Under the pieces are notes generated by a model that saw only the letters and a program-made list of their open reading frames with translations, had not been told where the DNA came from and ran no database searches. From an uncultured Christensenella sp. (GTDB lineage: Bacteria > Bacillota > Clostridia > Christensenellales > Borkfalkiaceae), in contig CAJUET010000002.1 of assembly GCA_910585595.1 (NCBI GenBank), positions 1 through 64,000 of the forward strand: 64,000 bases of DNA. Direction: 5' to 3'. The position numbers and the translations under genes were made by a program. The stretch's first letter is position 1; each line of letters opens with the position of its first letter. This document shows positions 1 through 8,006 of this stretch, in pieces.

Positions 1-2
1 TG

Positions 3-374
3 TTTGCGGCGGTTGATATATCCGAAGAAACGCAAAAGAAATTCCCTACGCAAATTTCGGGCGGCGAAGCGCAACGCGTTGGAATCGTCCGCGCTCTGAT
101 AAACAGTCCCGAAATATTATTTGCCGACGAGCCTACGGGCGCGCTCAATTCCAAAACGGGACTGGACGTTCTGGATACTCTTACCAAATTCAATGAGCAA
201 GGTCAAAGCGTTGTAATGGTCACGCACGATATGCGTTCGGCGCGCCGCGGAAACCGTATTCTCTACTTGAAAGACGGTGTAATCTTGGGCGAATGTAATT
301 TGGGGAAATACTCGCACGGCGATACCGAAAGGCACCAAAAGCTCGCGGCGTTTTTAAGCAAAATGGGGTGGTAA
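3..374 (+). CDS. ABC exporter ATP-binding protein, C-terminal part (gene starts before the window)
   Basis: About 123 residues of an ABC ATPase are visible, read from base 3 to the TAA at 372-374. The signature SGGEAQR, Walker B ILFADEPTGALN and switch histidine VMVTHDMR are present, so this is the catalytic C-terminal half. ADEPTGALN is typical of MacB/LolD/BceA-like ATPases that pair with FtsX-type permeases. The next gene, such a permease, starts one base after the stop, so the two almost certainly form one exporter or antimicrobial-peptide-resistance complex. The substrate cannot be told. The N-terminal Walker A half lies outside the window. Confidence 0.93.
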   Translation, partial: FAAVDISEETQKKFPTQISGGEAQRVGIVRALINSPEILFADEPTGALNSKTGLDVLDTLTKFNEQGQSVVMVTHDMRSARRGNRILYLKDGVILGECNLGKYSHGDTERHQKLAAFLSKMGW

Positions 375-375
375 A

Positions 376-2718
376 ATGAGAAAATTATTTCTTATAGCCC
401 GCTCCAATATGCGGAGAGCCAAAGGGCAGACCGTTGCTATCGTTGTGCTGATTTTGCTTGCGGCTATGCTGTTAAATCTGTGGCTTATGCTGTCTATGGA
501 TTACAAAGCCAACTTCGACAGATACCACGACAAGCTCAACGCCGAACACGTTACGCTTGCGGTAGACGATGCCGACGGGATTGTTTATGAATTTTTATCG
601 CAGACGCTACCAGATGACACGGAAGTCAAAGAATACTGTTTGGATAGCTGTATGCTTATGATTTGTACGTTCCCCTATAACGGCGGAACGATGAACACTG
701 ATGTTGCTTTTATGGATAAACAAACGGCTTTATCGCGCACAATAGGAAAATCTGAAATCGTTGAAGACAGCGATTTAACAAGCGGAATTTATTTACCTAT
801 GCTTTATAAGTCGGCGGATTGTTCAGTAGGTAAAACGATTGAAATATCTATCGGCAGTCATCCCGTAACCTACACGATATGCGGCTTCTTCAACAGTGTA
901 ATGTTGGGTTCGCATAACTGCGCTTTAATGCAAACCATACTTACGGCAGACAAATACGCCGAGCTTGAAAATTTGAATTATGCACCACAGGCAACTTTGT
1001 GTTCGGTACGTTTGAATGATATATCGAACAATCTCAATTATAGAGCAACATTAAGATCAACCGTTTCGGAGAATTTTCCTAATACTCGTATAATAGGAAG
1101 TTGTTATGACGTGGTTGTGCAGGCAAGATACATTTCGCAAATGATTTGTTCGGGAATAATAAGCGTAATGGCTTTTATCGTGCTGTTGATTGCACTTGTG
1201 GTAATTATATCGAATATTATCAATTATATTCAGGTCAACGTTAAAAATCTCGGTGCGTTCAAAGCCACAGGTTATACGTCAAAACAACTTGTTTGTTCAC
1301 TATTATTGCAGTTTTTGGGGCTGACTTTAATTGCGGCAATCGTTGGTGCAGGGCTTTCTTACGGTATCTTCCCCTTACTCAACACAATGATGATAGCACA
1401 AACGGGAATACCTTACGCAGTACATTTTTTACCATTGCCTGCGCTTATTGCACTTTTGATTTTGGGCGGCGCAGTTGCGCTTTCCACTTGGCTTTCGGCT
1501 CGTAGAATCAGGAAGATAGAGCCTATCGTTGCGTTACGTTCGGGCGTTCAGACGCATAACTTTAAGCGTAATCACGTTCCGCTTGAAAAGACAAAAGCCC
1601 CGCTCAATCTCGCACTTGCTCTGAAAACTACTTTATCGGGTGTAAAGCATAACATAACGACTTGTATTACTATGCTCGTGCTTTCGCTCGTGGTCGTATT
1701 TTCGGGGCTTATGATCGAAAATATTATTGTTGATATGACGCCTTTCATAGATCTTATCATGGGTGAAACAACTGACAGCGCAATTAACGTGCAAATTGAA
1801 GTTGAAGACGATTTTCTTGATGCACTAAATTCCGATAGTCGTGTTGAAAAGTCATATCTTTACAACTCTGTAACCATATCGCACGTCGGCGGTGCGGAAC
1901 TTCTGGCGAATATGTGTGATGATTTTTCCGTGCTTAATAATCAAAACACGATATTTAAGGGCAGATTTCCTAAATACGATAATGAAATTGCTATCGGCGC
2001 AAAATACGCAAAGGAGAAAGGTTTCGAAGTCGGCAACGAAATAGCAATAGCTTTAAACGGTAACACTCAGAAATATCTTATTTGCGGATTTACGCAAATT
2101 TCAAACAATCTCGGCAGGGATTGCCTTCTGACAAGAAAGGGTTTCGAGCGGTTGGGAACATTGCAGAGCGTTACTTATTATATCAAGCTCGCGGAAGGTA
2201 CGGATATAGACGCTTTTAATAAAGAAATGAAAAGGAATTTTGAGGGTAATGTTAATAACGTTATAAATGTCAATGCGACGATTGACGCTGCTGCCGGCGT
2301 TTATGTTTCGCTTATGACGATAATAGTAATCGCAATCCTTATTCTTTCGGCGGTAATTATTGCATTTGTTTTGTATCTGCTTGTCCGCACGATGCTGAAC
2401 AACAAAAAGCGGGACTACGGAATACTCAAATCGCTTGGATATACAACGAAGCAACTTATTTTGCAGACTGCGCTTTCGTTTATGCCTTCTATTATCCTAT
2501 CAACTATTATCGGCATTATTGTAAGCTGTCTTGTTATCAATCCGCTTATGTCGTTGTTTTTAAGCTCTATGGGTATTGTTAAGTGTACATTCAGCATCCC
2601 CGTCGCTTTCTCTACGCTTGCTGGAATTGGGCTTATCATTATATCCTTTGGTATTGCGTGCTTACTGTCGCTTAAAATCAAAAAGATAGCACCCCGCCAT
2701 TTGCTCGTCGGAGAGTAA
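376..2718 (+). CDS. FtsX/MacB-type ABC transporter permease
   Basis: A 780-residue membrane protein with the layout of large two-module FtsX permeases. There is one N-terminal membrane helix (about residues 17-38), an extracytoplasmic domain, three helices around 255-385, a second single helix near 430, a second extracytoplasmic domain, and three helices at the C-terminus. Both FtsX modules carry the usual LKxxGYTxxQ-like motif (GAFKATGYTSKQ and GILKSLGYTTKQ). It partners the ATPase just upstream; GGGGTGG before the ATG serves as the ribosome site. Such pairs export or sense antimicrobial peptides, lipids or other amphiphiles. The gene is visibly A+T-richer than the rest of the window, which may point to acquisition next to the tRNA-Ser gene. 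Confidence 0.9.
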   Translation: MRKLFLIARSNMRRAKGQTVAIVVLILLAAMLLNLWLMLSMDYKANFDRYHDKLNAEHVTLAVDDADGIVYEFLSQTLPDDTEVKEYCLDSCMLMICTFPYNGGTMNTDVAFMDKQTALSRTIGKSEIVEDSDLTSGIYLPMLYKSADCSVGKTIEISIGSHPVTYTICGFFNSVMLGSHNCALMQTILTADKYAELENLNYAPQATLCSVRLNDISNNLNYRATLRSTVSENFPNTRIIGSCYDVVVQARYISQMICSGIISVMAFIVLLIALVVIISNIINYIQVNVKNLGAFKATGYTSKQLVCSLLLQFLGLTLIAAIVGAGLSYGIFPLLNTMMIAQTGIPYAVHFLPLPALIALLILGGAVALSTWLSARRIRKIEPIVALRSGVQTHNFKRNHVPLEKTKAPLNLALALKTTLSGVKHNITTCITMLVLSLVVVFSGLMIENIIVDMTPFIDLIMGETTDSAINVQIEVEDDFLDALNSDSRVEKSYLYNSVTISHVGGAELLANMCDDFSVLNNQNTIFKGRFPKYDNEIAIGAKYAKEKGFEVGNEIAIALNGNTQKYLICGFTQISNNLGRDCLLTRKGFERLGTLQSVTYYIKLAEGTDIDAFNKEMKRNFEGNVNNVINVNATIDAAAGVYVSLMTIIVIAILILSAVIIAFVLYLLVRTMLNNKKRDYGILKSLGYTTKQLILQTALSFMPSIILSTIIGIIVSCLVINPLMSLFLSSMGIVKCTFSIPVAFSTLAGIGLIIISFGIACLLSLKIKKIAPRHLLVGE

Positions 2719-2745
2719 CCACGATAATATAATATTCAAAATAGT

Positions 2746-2832
2746 AATTTTTGTAAGTTCGGCTTCGGCTATATGTTTATCATATTGTTTAATAAGGTCA
2801 AAATCTTTTAAGTCCGCAATGCGTATTAACAT
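2746..2832 (-). pseudogene. Truncated GNAT acetyltransferase (N-terminal remnant)
   Basis: A well-placed ribosome site (GGAGTGTATAAG) precedes an ATG at 2832 that opens a reading frame beginning MLIRIADLKDFDLIKQYDKH, which resembles the N-terminus of GNAT-family N-acetyltransferases. The resemblance stops after about 29 residues. The frame then runs into the end of the opposite-strand permease gene and stops at 2662. Seen: start, ribosome site and short homologous stretch. Inferred: the gene lost its C-terminal acetyl-CoA-binding part when the neighbouring segment was inserted or rearranged. It could still make a 56-residue peptide, but that would not be an enzyme. Confidence 0.5.
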
Positions 2833-2903
2833 CTTATACACTCCGCTAAATTACTGTTTATCGTACAATCATTATAGCAAAAACAATATATTAATCAAGC
2901 AAA

Positions 2904-2943
2904 CAGTAAGGCACCCCGAGACATTTCCCGAAGCGCCTTACTG
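2904..2943. terminator. Hairpin downstream of the ABC permease operon
   Basis: A 9-bp perfect inverted repeat (CAGTAAGGC...GCCTTACTG) lies about 190 bases after the permease stop. TTTTATTT follows on the plus strand and a T-rich stretch follows on the minus strand. It may end transcription from both sides. The distance from the permease stop makes the assignment moderate. Confidence 0.5.
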
Positions 2944-3060
2944 TTTTATTTGGTAAAATTGCCATTCTCTTCACGCTTTTGAGTTTGAAACGCCGTAGGA
3001 ATTGGCGGTTTAGGTAAAATGTCCGTAATAGGTATTCGCACTCCAAAACACTCATACATA
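2944..3060. other. Intergenic stretch with no recognised gene
   Basis: Between the hairpin at 2904-2943 and the tRNA terminator I see no ORF with a ribosome site or recognisable product. The stretch is bordered by the tRNA-Ser 3' end and by A+T-richer DNA, so it may be debris at an integration site. Confidence 0.4.
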
Positions 3061-3097
3061 AGAAAAAGTACGAACTCACTTTGGCGTGTGTTCGTAC
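3061..3097 (-). terminator. Rho-independent terminator of tRNA-Ser
   Basis: The arms GTACGAAC (3068-3075) and GTTCGTAC (3090-3097) form a perfect 8-bp stem. On the minus strand a run of five T follows. It sits 11 bases past the CCA end of the tRNA. Confidence 0.85.
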
Positions 3098-3107
3098 AAT
3101 TCCCTTC

Positions 3108-3195
3108 TGGCGGAAGGAGAGGGATTCGAACCCCCGGAAGCTTTCACTTCAACGGTTTTCAAGACCGCCGCATTCGACCGCTCTGCCATCCTTCC
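3108..3195 (-). tRNA. tRNA-Ser (anticodon UGA)
   Basis: An 88-base class II tRNA. The acceptor stem GGAAGGA/TCCTTCC is complete, the anticodon loop CTTGAAA holds TGA (reads UCA and related serine codons), there is a long variable arm, the T-loop is GGTTCGAATCC, and CCA is encoded. Its own promoter and terminator flank it. tRNA-Ser 3' ends are common integration targets. The DNA on that side is compositionally different, but I find no integrase or attachment repeat in the window. Confidence 0.97.
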
Positions 3196-3293
3196 ATATA
3201 TGTTATTAAATATTAAGTTATTAGCTGTAAAATCAGAAAAATCCCTCTCGGAATAACACTATTCGACAAATTTCGCAACTATTTACAAAAAAT

Positions 3294-3322
3294 ATTATAC
3301 GACACAAAAATAATTCCGTCAA
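3294..3322 (-). promoter_or_regulatory. SigA-type promoter for tRNA-Ser
   Basis: TTGACG (3317-3322), 17-base spacer, TATAAT (3294-3299) on the minus strand. It lies about 100 bases before the tRNA 5' end. No other gene follows before the tRNA. Confidence 0.75.
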
Positions 3323-3329
3323 GCCGTTG

Positions 3330-3560
3330 CTACTGCAATACCGAAAAATTTTTTACGCGGACGGCACGGAACGTTAAATTCACCTCGTATGCGCCCTTCA
3401 CGCGCTTTACCGAAAGTTTTGCATTGTCGTCCAAATCGAAATATTCGCCCGCAACACGCTCTAAATCGGCAAGCGCTGCTTTTTTCGACGCCTCGTTCAT
3501 TTCCTCTTTATCGCGATCCAAAATTTGTTCCAAACGTGACTTCGAGCTTTTCACTTTCAT
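3330..3560 (-). CDS. minE: Cell division topological specificity factor MinE
   Basis: A 76-residue protein placed right after minD, as MinE usually is. The N-terminal third (KSRLEQILDRDKEEMNEASK) matches the helical MinD-binding region; the rest fits the beta-rich dimer domain, with YFDLDD at its start. MinE drives MinD off the membrane and sets the division site. The similarity is weak at sequence level and the assignment leans on gene order. Its ribosome site GGAGGTAAGAT overlaps the last codons and stop of minD, so the two are probably translationally coupled. Confidence 0.8.
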   Translation of the reverse strand: MKVKSSKSRLEQILDRDKEEMNEASKKAALADLERVAGEYFDLDDNAKLSVKRVKGAYEVNLTFRAVRVKNFSVLQ

Positions 3561-3563
3561 ATC

Positions 3564-4289
3564 TTACCTCCGAAACCGCTTTTTTTCATCCTCATTCCGT
3601 TTCCCCTCGATAACGCACTCCGCAAGCGCACGAAAAGCGCGGGAACGTTTAAAAATATTGTTCAAATACAGCTTATCTTCTTCCAACACCACGGCGACAA
3701 GCGGCAAGCGGATAATTTCGGATATCTCTTGGGGAGTCAGAATTTCACCCCTGCGCGCCATGTCCTTTCGAACTAAATTGACAACGAGTCCGACGGAGTT
3801 CAGCCGATAGCTTTTTAGCATTCCCGCAACACGATCCGCATCGCGCATGGCGGAAATATGCGGCGTTGTAATTAAAAGCCCCTCCTCCGCACATGACACG
3901 GCACGGTGAAACCCTTCGTCGATCCCGGCGGGAGAGTCGATTAAAATAAAGTCATATTGCGGAGAAAGCGTATCTAAAACAAGCCTGACCGCCTGCGGGG
4001 AAACGTAACGGTCGGGAACGCGGTTGCTTGAAACGGAAAACAACGTGGGATATTCGGGATGACTGTTCAATACCTGACGGGCACGGCAACGCCCTTCGAC
4101 CGCGTCGCTTACGTCGTAAATTGCCTTATGCTCCAAACCGAGTACGACGTCCACGTTATTCAGTCCGAAGTCGAGATCGGCAATGATCACACGGTATCCC
4201 AGACGCGCAAGCTGCACCCCCAAGTTACAACATACCGTCGTTTTTCCGACCCCTCCTTTCCCCGAAGTTATTACGATTTTTCTTGCCAT
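3564..4289 (-). CDS. minD: Septum site-determining protein MinD
   Basis: A ParA/MinD-type ATPase of 241 residues that binds the membrane and blocks division at the poles. The deviant Walker A KGGVGKTT lies near the N-terminus (from about residue 10), followed by DLDFGLNNVDVVLG and the switch region DSPAGIDEGF. The start at 4289 gives the family N-terminus MARKIVITSGKGG and has AAGGGA in front; an upstream in-frame extension lacks homology. The C-terminus ends in a highly charged tail (KRNEDEKKRFRR), poorer in hydrophobic residues than the usual amphipathic membrane anchor. minE follows directly; minC is not in the window. Confidence 0.96.
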   Translation of the reverse strand: MARKIVITSGKGGVGKTTVCCNLGVQLARLGYRVIIADLDFGLNNVDVVLGLEHKAIYDVSDAVEGRCRARQVLNSHPEYPTLFSVSSNRVPDRYVSPQAVRLVLDTLSPQYDFILIDSPAGIDEGFHRAVSCAEEGLLITTPHISAMRDADRVAGMLKSYRLNSVGLVVNLVRKDMARRGEILTPQEISEIIRLPLVAVVLEEDKLYLNNIFKRSRAFRALAECVIEGKRNEDEKKRFRR

Positions 4290-4320
4290 TTTTTGTGTTC
4301 CCTTTGCGGCATTTTTGAAA

Positions 4321-4329
4321 ATTATACCA
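4321..4329 (-). promoter_or_regulatory. Extended -10 promoter of minDE
   Basis: TGGTATAAT on the minus strand (TATAAT at 4321-4326) lies about 32 bases before the minD start. No good -35 is visible, so the extended -10 TG probably matters. The same TGGTATAAT occurs before the response regulator (40360) and the TM1266 operon. Confidence 0.6.
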
Positions 4330-4406
4330 CACCGCAAGTTAAATTTTTTAGGGAAGAATGACAAAACGCAGAGAAAAAAGTCGTACGCGCAACGCACTGA
4401 GAGCAT

Positions 4407-4437
4407 AAAAAAATCGGAGATTTACTCCGATTTTTTT
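4407..4437. terminator. Bidirectional terminator hairpin
   Basis: The 12-base arms AAAAAAATCGGA and TCCGATTTTTTT with a 7-base loop give a hairpin with a T run on the minus strand. It ends the MarR-ABC exporter operon. The stop codon of the small ORF before it lies in the loop side of the hairpin. Confidence 0.85.
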
Positions 4438-4505
4438 AATAACGATTGAACGTAGCGTTCGTACTCTTCGTCCGTAAGTTTTTTGAGTTTTTCTTTTTTT
4501 GCCAT
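4422..4505 (-). CDS. Small basic ORF, 27 residues
   Basis: An ATG at 4505 with a good ribosome site (GAGAGG, six bases before) opens a 27-codon frame starting MAKKEKLKKLTDEEYERYVQ and ending in KKSE just at the operon terminator. The peptide is strongly charged and predicted helical. It is the third ORF of the MarR-ABC exporter transcript, 51 bases after the exporter. No function is recognised. It may be a genuine small protein or a chance frame; the ribosome site and position favour the former. Confidence 0.5.
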   Translation of the reverse strand: MAKKEKLKKLTDEEYERYVQSLLKKSE

Positions 4506-4556
4506 ACTCCGCCTCTCTTTTGTCGTTTGGCTTAGTATCGGCAATTCCCAAAGTTT

Positions 4557-7355
4557 TTATTCCGTTCGAAGCGCAATTACAGGGTCTTTCTTGGCCGCGG
4601 CGGAAGCGGGAATCAAACCCGAAATGAGGGTGAGCACAACGCTGATTCCCACCATGACAAGCGCGGCGACGGGACTGAGCGAAGCGAGCCCCGCAATTCC
4701 CGTAAGCGGGTTCAAAATGGCATTTACGACAAAACACAACAAATAGCTGACAACAACACCTATGACACCCGCCGATAACCCTATCATAAATGTTTCGGCA
4801 TTAAACAAATTCCGTATATCCTGTTTTCGGGCGCCGAGCGATCGCAGAACTCCGATTTCCTTGACGCGTTCCACCACCGAAACGTAAGTAATGATTCCGA
4901 TCATGACCGACGACACGATAAGCGATATTCCCGTAAACGCGACGAGTACATAGGTAATCGCGTTCAGCATGGTCTGCACCATACTCATAAGCATACCAAC
5001 GGTATCGGTATATTTGATTTTATCTTCTTCTCCGAGTGTGATGTCTTCGTGATCTTCAAGCTGATAGATAACGCCGTTTTCGCACATCTCGTTCCATTCG
5101 TCAAGATAATCGAGCATTTTGTCCTTACCGTCGAAATCGCGGGCATAGAACGAAATTGCCGTAGGACTTGAATCGCCGCCGAGAAAACGAACGAGTTCGT
5201 CTCTCGTCAAATAGTACTGGCTGAATTGACCCGCCTCGTTTGAATTACAAGGCGGCAGAAAAATATCCCGCATAGAGCCTGCAATCGGAACGGAAACGGG
5301 GCTTGCCTCCTCTTTCGCCCATTTTACGATTTCGGAATTGATATTGGAACGCGGATCTTCGGCATCCGCAACGTAATGGTCGACCGCCGCTTCGGTGATA
5401 TTCAAACCGTTCGGAAGGCAACCGTAGCTCAAACCGTCTTTCAAGGTCAAAATGGCGGTAATTTTCAAATGGATCCCTTCTTTGTTTTTTTCTTCGCCGA
5501 TCGCTTTATTCCACTCGTTTTCGGTCAAAGTACTTTTATATGCAAAGGCATAAGGATCCGAAGGCGAAACAGCTTTTCTCGAATAAAGGTAATCGTTATA
5601 ATAGAGAACGTATTCCTTCTCCATAATTCTCTCGTAATCGATATACAATGGCTCTTTTTGCTCCTCGGTCGCATCGGGTTTCCCCTTATCGAAGAGTTCA
5701 ATGAATTCTTTTTCCGTCAGAATACCGAGCTGTGCAAGCGTTAAATCGGTTGCCGCAAGCTGGGGCGATACGACAAGCACCGCTTCGTTTTCGTTTGTCG
5801 GGAAGTGCATGGTATCGGGATCGAGCATATCGTACTGTGAGAGAACGTATTCGGCAGCATGCTCTTTATCGTTTAACTTTGCTTGAGAAGTTCCGGGCAT
5901 TTTATTGATGATATTTCCGAAGAAATCGGCAAATCCCGTTAATTCCGCATATTCTTCTTTAAATTGCTGTAATCGAGTGATATACTCTGCTTTGAGTTTC
6001 GTAAGCGAATAATATTCGATTGATTTATCAATGTGAATAATTTGGGAAGTAGTCGTCCCGTCGCCGTTGTCAACTTCTTTTTTCGCGTCAAAATCTCCGC
6101 GCGTCACGTCGGTATACAGATTACTCGTTATACTCGCTCCGTAACCGTATTGGATCTCCGCATAATAGCTGCGATCCATTTTTCCGATATAATCAAGATA
6201 CTGATCAGATATCGAATTATGGATCTGCATCTTGTTCGCAAGTCCCGTCAAAAACGAATCAACGTAAATTTTATCGCCTATTTGCGACATATCTGGCATA
6301 TCTTTGGGAGAAGTAAACGAAGTCATGACCGCAGCCATATCCATAGAACTCTCCGTGACCTGCACGGGATAATAGGAAAGCATATCCTCTTCTGTCTTTT
6401 TTATGTAGTGGTTGAAACCGTTGGAGAGCGCAAGCACAAGGCATACGCTGATAATGCCGATACTTCCGCCGATCGAAGTTAAGATCGTGCGCCCTTTTTT
6501 CGTTAAAAGGTTGCGAAAGGAGAGCGCAAGCGCAGAAAATACGCCCATCTTCGCACGCGGCTTCCGCTGTTTCTTCTTTTTAACGGGAATCTCCGAAGGC
6601 GCATCTTCAACGGCAGATCCTTCTGCGAAAGCCGGCTCACCGTCTTTTGCAAGACGCTCCTTGTCTTCCTCCTCTTCCGAATAGGGGTTGGAGTCGGACT
6701 CCACTTCTCCGTCTTTGAGTCTTACGATACGCGTTGCGTATTCCTCGGCAAGTTCGGGGTTGTGGGTGACCATGATAACGAGGCGTTCGCCCGCGATCTC
6801 GCGAATAAGTTCCATGACCTCGACGCTCGTTTTTGAGTCAAGCGCGCCCGTCGGTTCGTCCGCAAGCAGGATCGTAGGATTATTGACAAGCGCCCGCGCG
6901 ATCGCAACGCGCTGCATTTGCCCGCCCGAAAGTTGATTGGGACGCTTGTTCATTTCGTTACTGAGTCCCACTTTTTCGAGCGCCCGTTTAGCTCTCTCTA
7001 CACGTTCCTCGCGGCTGATGCCTGCGATCGTAAGCGCAAGTTCCACGTTTCCCAGCACCGTTTGGTGGGGAATGAGGTTATACGATTGAAAGATAAACCC
7101 GATACGGTGATTTCTGTAAACGTCCCAATCTCTGTCCGAAAAGTCTTTTGTGGACTTTCCCTCAATAACAAGATCGCCTTCGGTGTAGTGATCGAGTCCG
7201 CCGATGATATTAAGCATCGTCGTTTTACCGCAGCCGGACTGCCCGAGGATCCCGACGAATTCGTTTTCGCGAAAACACAAATTCACGCCTTTAAGCGCGT
7301 GAACCTTTGTATTGGCGACTTTATAGTCTTTTTTGATACCGACTAATTTTAACAT
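4557..7355 (-). CDS. MacB-like ABC exporter, ATPase fused to FtsX-type permease
   Basis: A 932-residue single-chain half-transporter. The N-terminal 230 residues form an ATPase of the LolD/MacB type: Walker A GQSGCGKTT, signature LSGGQMQR, Walker B ILLADEPTGALD, switch VMVTHN. An acidic/basic linker follows, then a first membrane helix (about 290-310), a large extracytoplasmic domain of roughly 450 residues, and three C-terminal helices with the FtsX motif KEIGVLRSLGARKQDI. A dimer would export a peptide, lipid or toxin. The MarR regulator immediately upstream suggests induction by a small molecule. The extracytoplasmic domain is unusually large and is probably the substrate-specific part. 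Confidence 0.93.
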   Translation of the reverse strand: MLKLVGIKKDYKVANTKVHALKGVNLCFRENEFVGILGQSGCGKTTMLNIIGGLDHYTEGDLVIEGKSTKDFSDRDWDVYRNHRIGFIFQSYNLIPHQTVLGNVELALTIAGISREERVERAKRALEKVGLSNEMNKRPNQLSGGQMQRVAIARALVNNPTILLADEPTGALDSKTSVEVMELIREIAGERLVIMVTHNPELAEEYATRIVRLKDGEVESDSNPYSEEEEDKERLAKDGEPAFAEGSAVEDAPSEIPVKKKKQRKPRAKMGVFSALALSFRNLLTKKGRTILTSIGGSIGIISVCLVLALSNGFNHYIKKTEEDMLSYYPVQVTESSMDMAAVMTSFTSPKDMPDMSQIGDKIYVDSFLTGLANKMQIHNSISDQYLDYIGKMDRSYYAEIQYGYGASITSNLYTDVTRGDFDAKKEVDNGDGTTTSQIIHIDKSIEYYSLTKLKAEYITRLQQFKEEYAELTGFADFFGNIINKMPGTSQAKLNDKEHAAEYVLSQYDMLDPDTMHFPTNENEAVLVVSPQLAATDLTLAQLGILTEKEFIELFDKGKPDATEEQKEPLYIDYERIMEKEYVLYYNDYLYSRKAVSPSDPYAFAYKSTLTENEWNKAIGEEKNKEGIHLKITAILTLKDGLSYGCLPNGLNITEAAVDHYVADAEDPRSNINSEIVKWAKEEASPVSVPIAGSMRDIFLPPCNSNEAGQFSQYYLTRDELVRFLGGDSSPTAISFYARDFDGKDKMLDYLDEWNEMCENGVIYQLEDHEDITLGEEDKIKYTDTVGMLMSMVQTMLNAITYVLVAFTGISLIVSSVMIGIITYVSVVERVKEIGVLRSLGARKQDIRNLFNAETFMIGLSAGVIGVVVSYLLCFVVNAILNPLTGIAGLASLSPVAALVMVGISVVLTLISGLIPASAAAKKDPVIALRTE

Positions 7356-7364
7356 AACGCTCCT

Positions 7365-7835
7365 TTATTTACGGAGAGAGTTGTTCTCTCTGCCGGACTC
7401 TTTACGCAATTTATTGAATAGCGCGGCAAAAGCCTCGCTAAGTTCGATAAGCCGATCGATTTTATCTTGACCGAATTCTTCGACGACACGATTGATAAGT
7501 TCGTTTACTTCGTCGCATTGACGCTTAAAGACGGCAAGGGACGACTCGGAGAGTACTACGTAAAAGATTTTACGGTCCGTGGGAGATGCCATACGCTTGA
7601 CGATCCCGCGCTTTTCGAGTTTTGTAACGAGCTGGGAAACTGCAGAACGGGTAATATTCAGCCTTCTTGCAATTTCAGAGGAAATTATTTGGTTTCCCGC
7701 TTCCCGTTCCACGACGATTTCGCGAATAAGGCGAAACTCCGTTTGCGTGAGATTTGCGTTTGCGGGAAGCATATTCAGTTCCTCTAAAAATTTAACAGTT
7801 AAAATAAGCTTATTGAGATATTTGCCGTTTTCCAT
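7365..7835 (-). CDS. MarR-family transcriptional regulator
   Basis: A 156-residue winged-helix regulator. The DNA-recognition region is AGNQIISSEIARRLNITRSAVSQLVTK split by the usual wing (KRGIVKRMASPTDRKIFYV), flanked by dimerisation helices. It is the first gene of an operon with the MacB-like exporter (nine bases between) and has a strong ribosome site, GGAGG. A palindrome just downstream of the -10 box is a likely operator for self-repression, relieved by a ligand that the exporter may remove. The ligand is unknown. Confidence 0.92.
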   Translation of the reverse strand: MENGKYLNKLILTVKFLEELNMLPANANLTQTEFRLIREIVVEREAGNQIISSEIARRLNITRSAVSQLVTKLEKRGIVKRMASPTDRKIFYVVLSESSLAVFKRQCDEVNELINRVVEEFGQDKIDRLIELSEAFAALFNKLRKESGRENNSLRK

Positions 7836-7858
7836 GAATTGATCCTCCGTAAAACAAC

Positions 7859-7874
7859 CTGTTTTGTAAACCAG
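7859..7874. promoter_or_regulatory. Probable MarR operator
   Basis: CTGTTTTGTAAACCAG is an inverted repeat with 7-base arms and one mismatch. It lies a few bases after the predicted transcription start of the marR-exporter operon, where a bound repressor would block transcription. Confidence 0.55.
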
Positions 7875-7885
7875 ATAACAATTAA

Positions 7886-7915
7886 ATTATACACCAGCGT
7901 CAAAAAAAATGTCAA
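7886..7915 (-). promoter_or_regulatory. SigA-type promoter of the marR-exporter operon
   Basis: TTGACA (7910-7915), 18-base spacer, TATAAT (7886-7891), both perfect, on the minus strand. The leader to the marR ATG is about 44 bases. Confidence 0.85.
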
Positions 7916-7966
7916 CGAAACGCACCGCATTTTTTATTAAATCATTACAATTTCATAATTATTTCA

Positions 7967-7992
7967 CAAAAAACCGCCCGCTGAGCAGGCGG
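7967..7992 (-). terminator. Terminator of the CorC/HlyC-type gene
   Basis: CCGCCTGC/GCGGGCGG stem with a 3-base loop, then a run of six T on the minus strand, 15 bases after the stop codon. Confidence 0.85.
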
Positions 7993-8006
7993 AATAATAA
8001 ATGATT

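Noticed and set aside
2891..3079. A 62-codon minus-strand frame between the permease and tRNA-Ser
   Set aside because: It spans two hairpins, has no ribosome site and no recognisable product.
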